DNA from: Ianthella basta
Lineage: Eukaryota > Porifera > Demospongiae > Verongiida > Ianthellidae
Direction of reading: 5' to 3'
Assembly: GCA_964019415.1 (NCBI GenBank)
Contig: OZ025875.1
Location: 402,001-466,000 of the forward strand
DNA length: 64,000 bases
Of the stretch, positions 61,935-64,000 are shown in pieces (within the stretch, counting starts at the first letter, position 1; every line of letters begins with the position of its first letter). The position numbers were made by a program, and so were the translations under genes. Under the pieces are notes generated by a model. That model was not told the origin of the DNA, made no database searches, and saw only the letters and a program-made list of their open reading frames with translations.

Positions 61935-62082
61935 CAGTGTAACCTGTCTAAGACAGCCACCTGTGGGCCAGTTCTAACTGACCTTTATAGAGGGGTGGCT
62001 GCTCTACGGAGGTAGACTGCAATGCTTTAGCGCTATAGGGAGGCTGGCCGTTTTAGAGAGGTGGCTGCCTAACACAGTGGCA
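61935..62082. mobile_element. MITE of the AACCTGTCTAAGAC family upstream of the DUF288 gene
   Basis: It starts TA-CAGTGTAACCTGTCTAAG and ends near CCTAACACAGTG. It sits about 50 bp before the start codon of the next gene, so it may lie in its promoter or 5'UTR. Confidence 0.65.
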
Positions 62083-62135
62083 TCCATGTTTGCGGAAGTG
62101 GGATTGGCACGCGACTTGATGCCAAAGGGGTTTCC

Positions 62136-64000
62136 ATGTCGTTGTGGAGGATGCTGCGCGGTTGTGTGCTGATGAAGATGTCCAAGAAAAAGAAACTGTT
62201 GTTCGTGTTGGCCTGCCTTGTCATTTTACCAACTGTTCTAATCTATGTTACCGGGAGCGGTAGTATGGAAGGCTTTTCACTAAGCTCAGGCGGAGGTAGC
62301 TCTGTGCGTAACACCCCCCTATCGTATGACCCCGCGGCAAGGAAGAAAACGTGGAAGATGACGTCTTCGCAGAGTAAGAACTACAATAGTAATGGCGTAT
62401 GTATTTCTCCATCGCAAAGGGTGAAGCTCTCTCAAGCTTCGAGGCTTAGTGGTGTGACGGGGTCTGTTTTTTCTGGTGAAGCAGTTCGTGACTTCCCCTC
62501 AGGAAAGGCGAAGTTCCAGTCATTCGAACTCCCCACACGAACCAAGACCGCCGAAACTGAGCCTTGGTGCGAACGCTGGGCTGTTGCTACCACCATTATG
62601 GAGCCGTCAGAAGGTGTGCGACGTCAGGTGCGTTTGGAAGATTGGTGCTTGGTGGTTGTTTCGGACTTGAAGGGCCAGAAGACGTATGATACTGGGTGGA
62701 CCAAAGGGGAGGGCAACAAGGCTGTCGTTTACTTGGACTCTGAAGCCCAGAAGGCCATGAAGAGTTCCTTTGTAGGAGCCCTTCCCTGGAACCACTTTGG
62801 CCGCAAGAATATCGGTTATTTGTATGCGCTGTCCCATGGTGCTTCCGTTATCTGGGACTTTGACGACGACAACTATCTCAAATTTTGGATTCCAGGAGCT
62901 GCACCTCTGGGAGCCCCATCAATCGACGATGCTGTTACTGCAATGGAGAGCAGTGAAACGATAGATGCTCGTGAACCAGAGCACCATGCCATGCCAGTGT
63001 ACAATCCATACCCTGTACTTGGCGCACCTTCGCTGCCATCTTGGCCTCGAGGAATACCCCTGGACTGCATCAAAGACACCGAGTGCAGTGACACCCCACT
63101 AAAAGATGTGAGCGTGCACTCCAAATCCATTGGCGTCTTGCAATCCCTAGCTGACTATCAGCCCGACGTTGATGCCATATACCGGATCACAATGCCCATC
63201 CCTATCTGGTTCACTAGATCGAAGGAGACCAAACCCATCATCATTCCAAATGGTGTGCTGACACCCTACAATGCTCAAGCAACACTACACTTCAAGCTGT
63301 CTTTCTTTGCTCTCTTCCTGCCAGTTACAATCAATTCACGAGTTTCGGACATATGGCGTAGCTACATTGCTGAAAGGCTGTTTTGGGATGTTGGCCTTCG
63401 GGTAGGGTTTTTTGCACGACCACTTGTAGTCCAAGATCGCAACGATCACAGCAATTTGGCTGATTTGAATGCCGAGGAACACTTGTACATGAGGAGTGTT
63501 CAGTTGGTCGAGCTCTTGGGTGAGTGGAAGGGAAAAGGAAGCACTATTGTGGAGCGTATGGAAGAATTGTACATTGTGCTGTATGAGCATGAATACATCG
63601 AACTCTCTGATGTGGAGCTCCTGCAGCATTGGTTGCAGGCCCTCCTTGATTCCGGCTATGAGTTTCCCAGCCTCGTATCCACTCCAGCAACAGCTCCTTC
63701 CAAGGTCAACACAGACGTTAGTGATGACACCAAAGACGATGAAGACACTTGTAAAATAAGCAAGTCTCTTACTTTCTGGAACTCGGACTTGCATGATGGA
63801 TGTCGTATTGACGTGCCATCTACGCTGTCGAATCTCGGTCAAAAGGTTATCATTGCCGGACACAAAAGCCGCAGTTCTCCATACCCCTATGTGTTTGATA
63901 TGGATGGAATTAGTGTGCGCACAAAACATTCTCCCGTCATCAGCGGTGAGTACACCACACATTCCAAAGCTCTCACAGAGGACATGGTGAAGAGGAACTT
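62136..64000 (+). CDS. STELLO-like / DUF288 putative Golgi glycosyltransferase, 3' part outside window
   Basis: An intron-free reading frame from the ATG at 62136 to the window edge (621 codons). The N-terminus is short and basic (MKMSKKKK), followed by one hydrophobic segment (LLFVLACLVILPTVLIYVTG, about residues 21-40) and a low-complexity stem, giving type II Golgi topology. The core contains RWAVATTIMEPSE, NIGYLYALSHGASVIWDFDD (with a DDN triad typical of nucleotide-sugar enzymes) and MPIPIWFTRSKETKPIIIPN. These match my memory of DUF288/STELLO proteins, known from plants and some invertebrates. GTGAGT at 63,944 could be a donor, but the frame also stays open past it. The start is chosen because it precedes the membrane anchor in frame. 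Substrate unknown. Confidence 0.75.
   Translation, partial: MSLWRMLRGCVLMKMSKKKKLLFVLACLVILPTVLIYVTGSGSMEGFSLSSGGGSSVRNTPLSYDPAARKKTWKMTSSQSKNYNSNGVCISPSQRVKLSQASRLSGVTGSVFSGEAVRDFPSGKAKFQSFELPTRTKTAETEPWCERWAVATTIMEPSEGVRRQVRLEDWCLVVVSDLKGQKTYDTGWTKGEGNKAVVYLDSEAQKAMKSSFVGALPWNHFGRKNIGYLYALSHGASVIWDFDDDNYLKFWIPGAAPLGAPSIDDAVTAMESSETIDAREPEHHAMPVYNPYPVLGAPSLPSWPRGIPLDCIKDTECSDTPLKDVSVHSKSIGVLQSLADYQPDVDAIYRITMPIPIWFTRSKETKPIIIPNGVLTPYNAQATLHFKLSFFALFLPVTINSRVSDIWRSYIAERLFWDVGLRVGFFARPLVVQDRNDHSNLADLNAEEHLYMRSVQLVELLGEWKGKGSTIVERMEELYIVLYEHEYIELSDVELLQHWLQALLDSGYEFPSLVSTPATAPSKVNTDVSDDTKDDEDTCKISKSLTFWNSDLHDGCRIDVPSTLSNLGQKVIIAGHKSRSSPYPYVFDMDGISVRTKHSPVISGEYTTHSKALTEDMVKRN

Overview
This is a stretch of eukaryotic, metazoan-like nuclear DNA. 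Every protein gene is split by short GT-AG introns. The proteins are animal-type: ABCB transporters, a BTB/Kelch protein, UFM1, lipoyl synthase, a CAP-Gly protein and a WD40 protein. The non-coding DNA is full of small inverted-repeat transposons (mostly with TA target duplications), CA/GT microsatellites and minisatellites. Compact divergent and convergent gene pairs together with MITE-rich introns suggest a sponge or another early-branching marine invertebrate. That placement is inference, because no species marker is visible.

Layout. (1) 1-30,000: two tandem minus-strand copies of a P-glycoprotein-like ABCB full transporter. Copy 1 (10,705 to beyond the left edge) lacks its second nucleotide-binding domain only because the window begins about 8 bp short of that exon. 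Copy 2 (28,133-14,253) is complete, with 18 exons and about 1,572 residues. Exon lengths and phases match almost exactly between the copies. Their introns differ by private transposon insertions, so each copy serves as an empty-site control for the other. (2) 30,026-37,850: a CAP-Gly/coiled-coil protein (minus). (3) 37,980-39,446: a seven-blade WD40 protein (plus). (4) 39,595-52,945: lipoyl synthase LIAS (minus), whose third intron is almost entirely a 10.5-kb array of a 10-bp repeat. (5) 53,052-56,792: a Kelch-like protein (minus). (6) 56,955-57,950: a Trm9/ALKBH8-type tRNA wobble-uridine methyltransferase (plus). (7) 58,244-59,492: a small type I membrane protein with PPxY motifs (minus). 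(8) 59,596-61,627: UFM1 (plus). (9) 62,136 to beyond 64,000: an uninterrupted STELLO-like/DUF288 putative glycosyltransferase (plus, 3' part outside the window).

The single-copy genes are ordinary housekeeping functions (lipoate synthesis, ufmylation, tRNA modification, ubiquitin-ligase adaptor, microtubule binding) packed as head-to-head or tail-to-tail pairs. They do not form an obvious pathway together. The most unusual features are in the non-coding DNA. The LIAS intron array has units that each look like a branch point plus pyrimidine tract, with almost no AG dinucleotide before the true acceptor. (GT)n tracts sit directly on or next to splice sites in several unrelated genes. In ABCB copy 2 a lost splice donor appears to be replaced by an in-frame donor 12 nt downstream.

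Exon boundaries were derived by hand from splice consensus and phase, and were cross-checked between the two ABCB copies. They may be off by a few bases where no paralogue was available.
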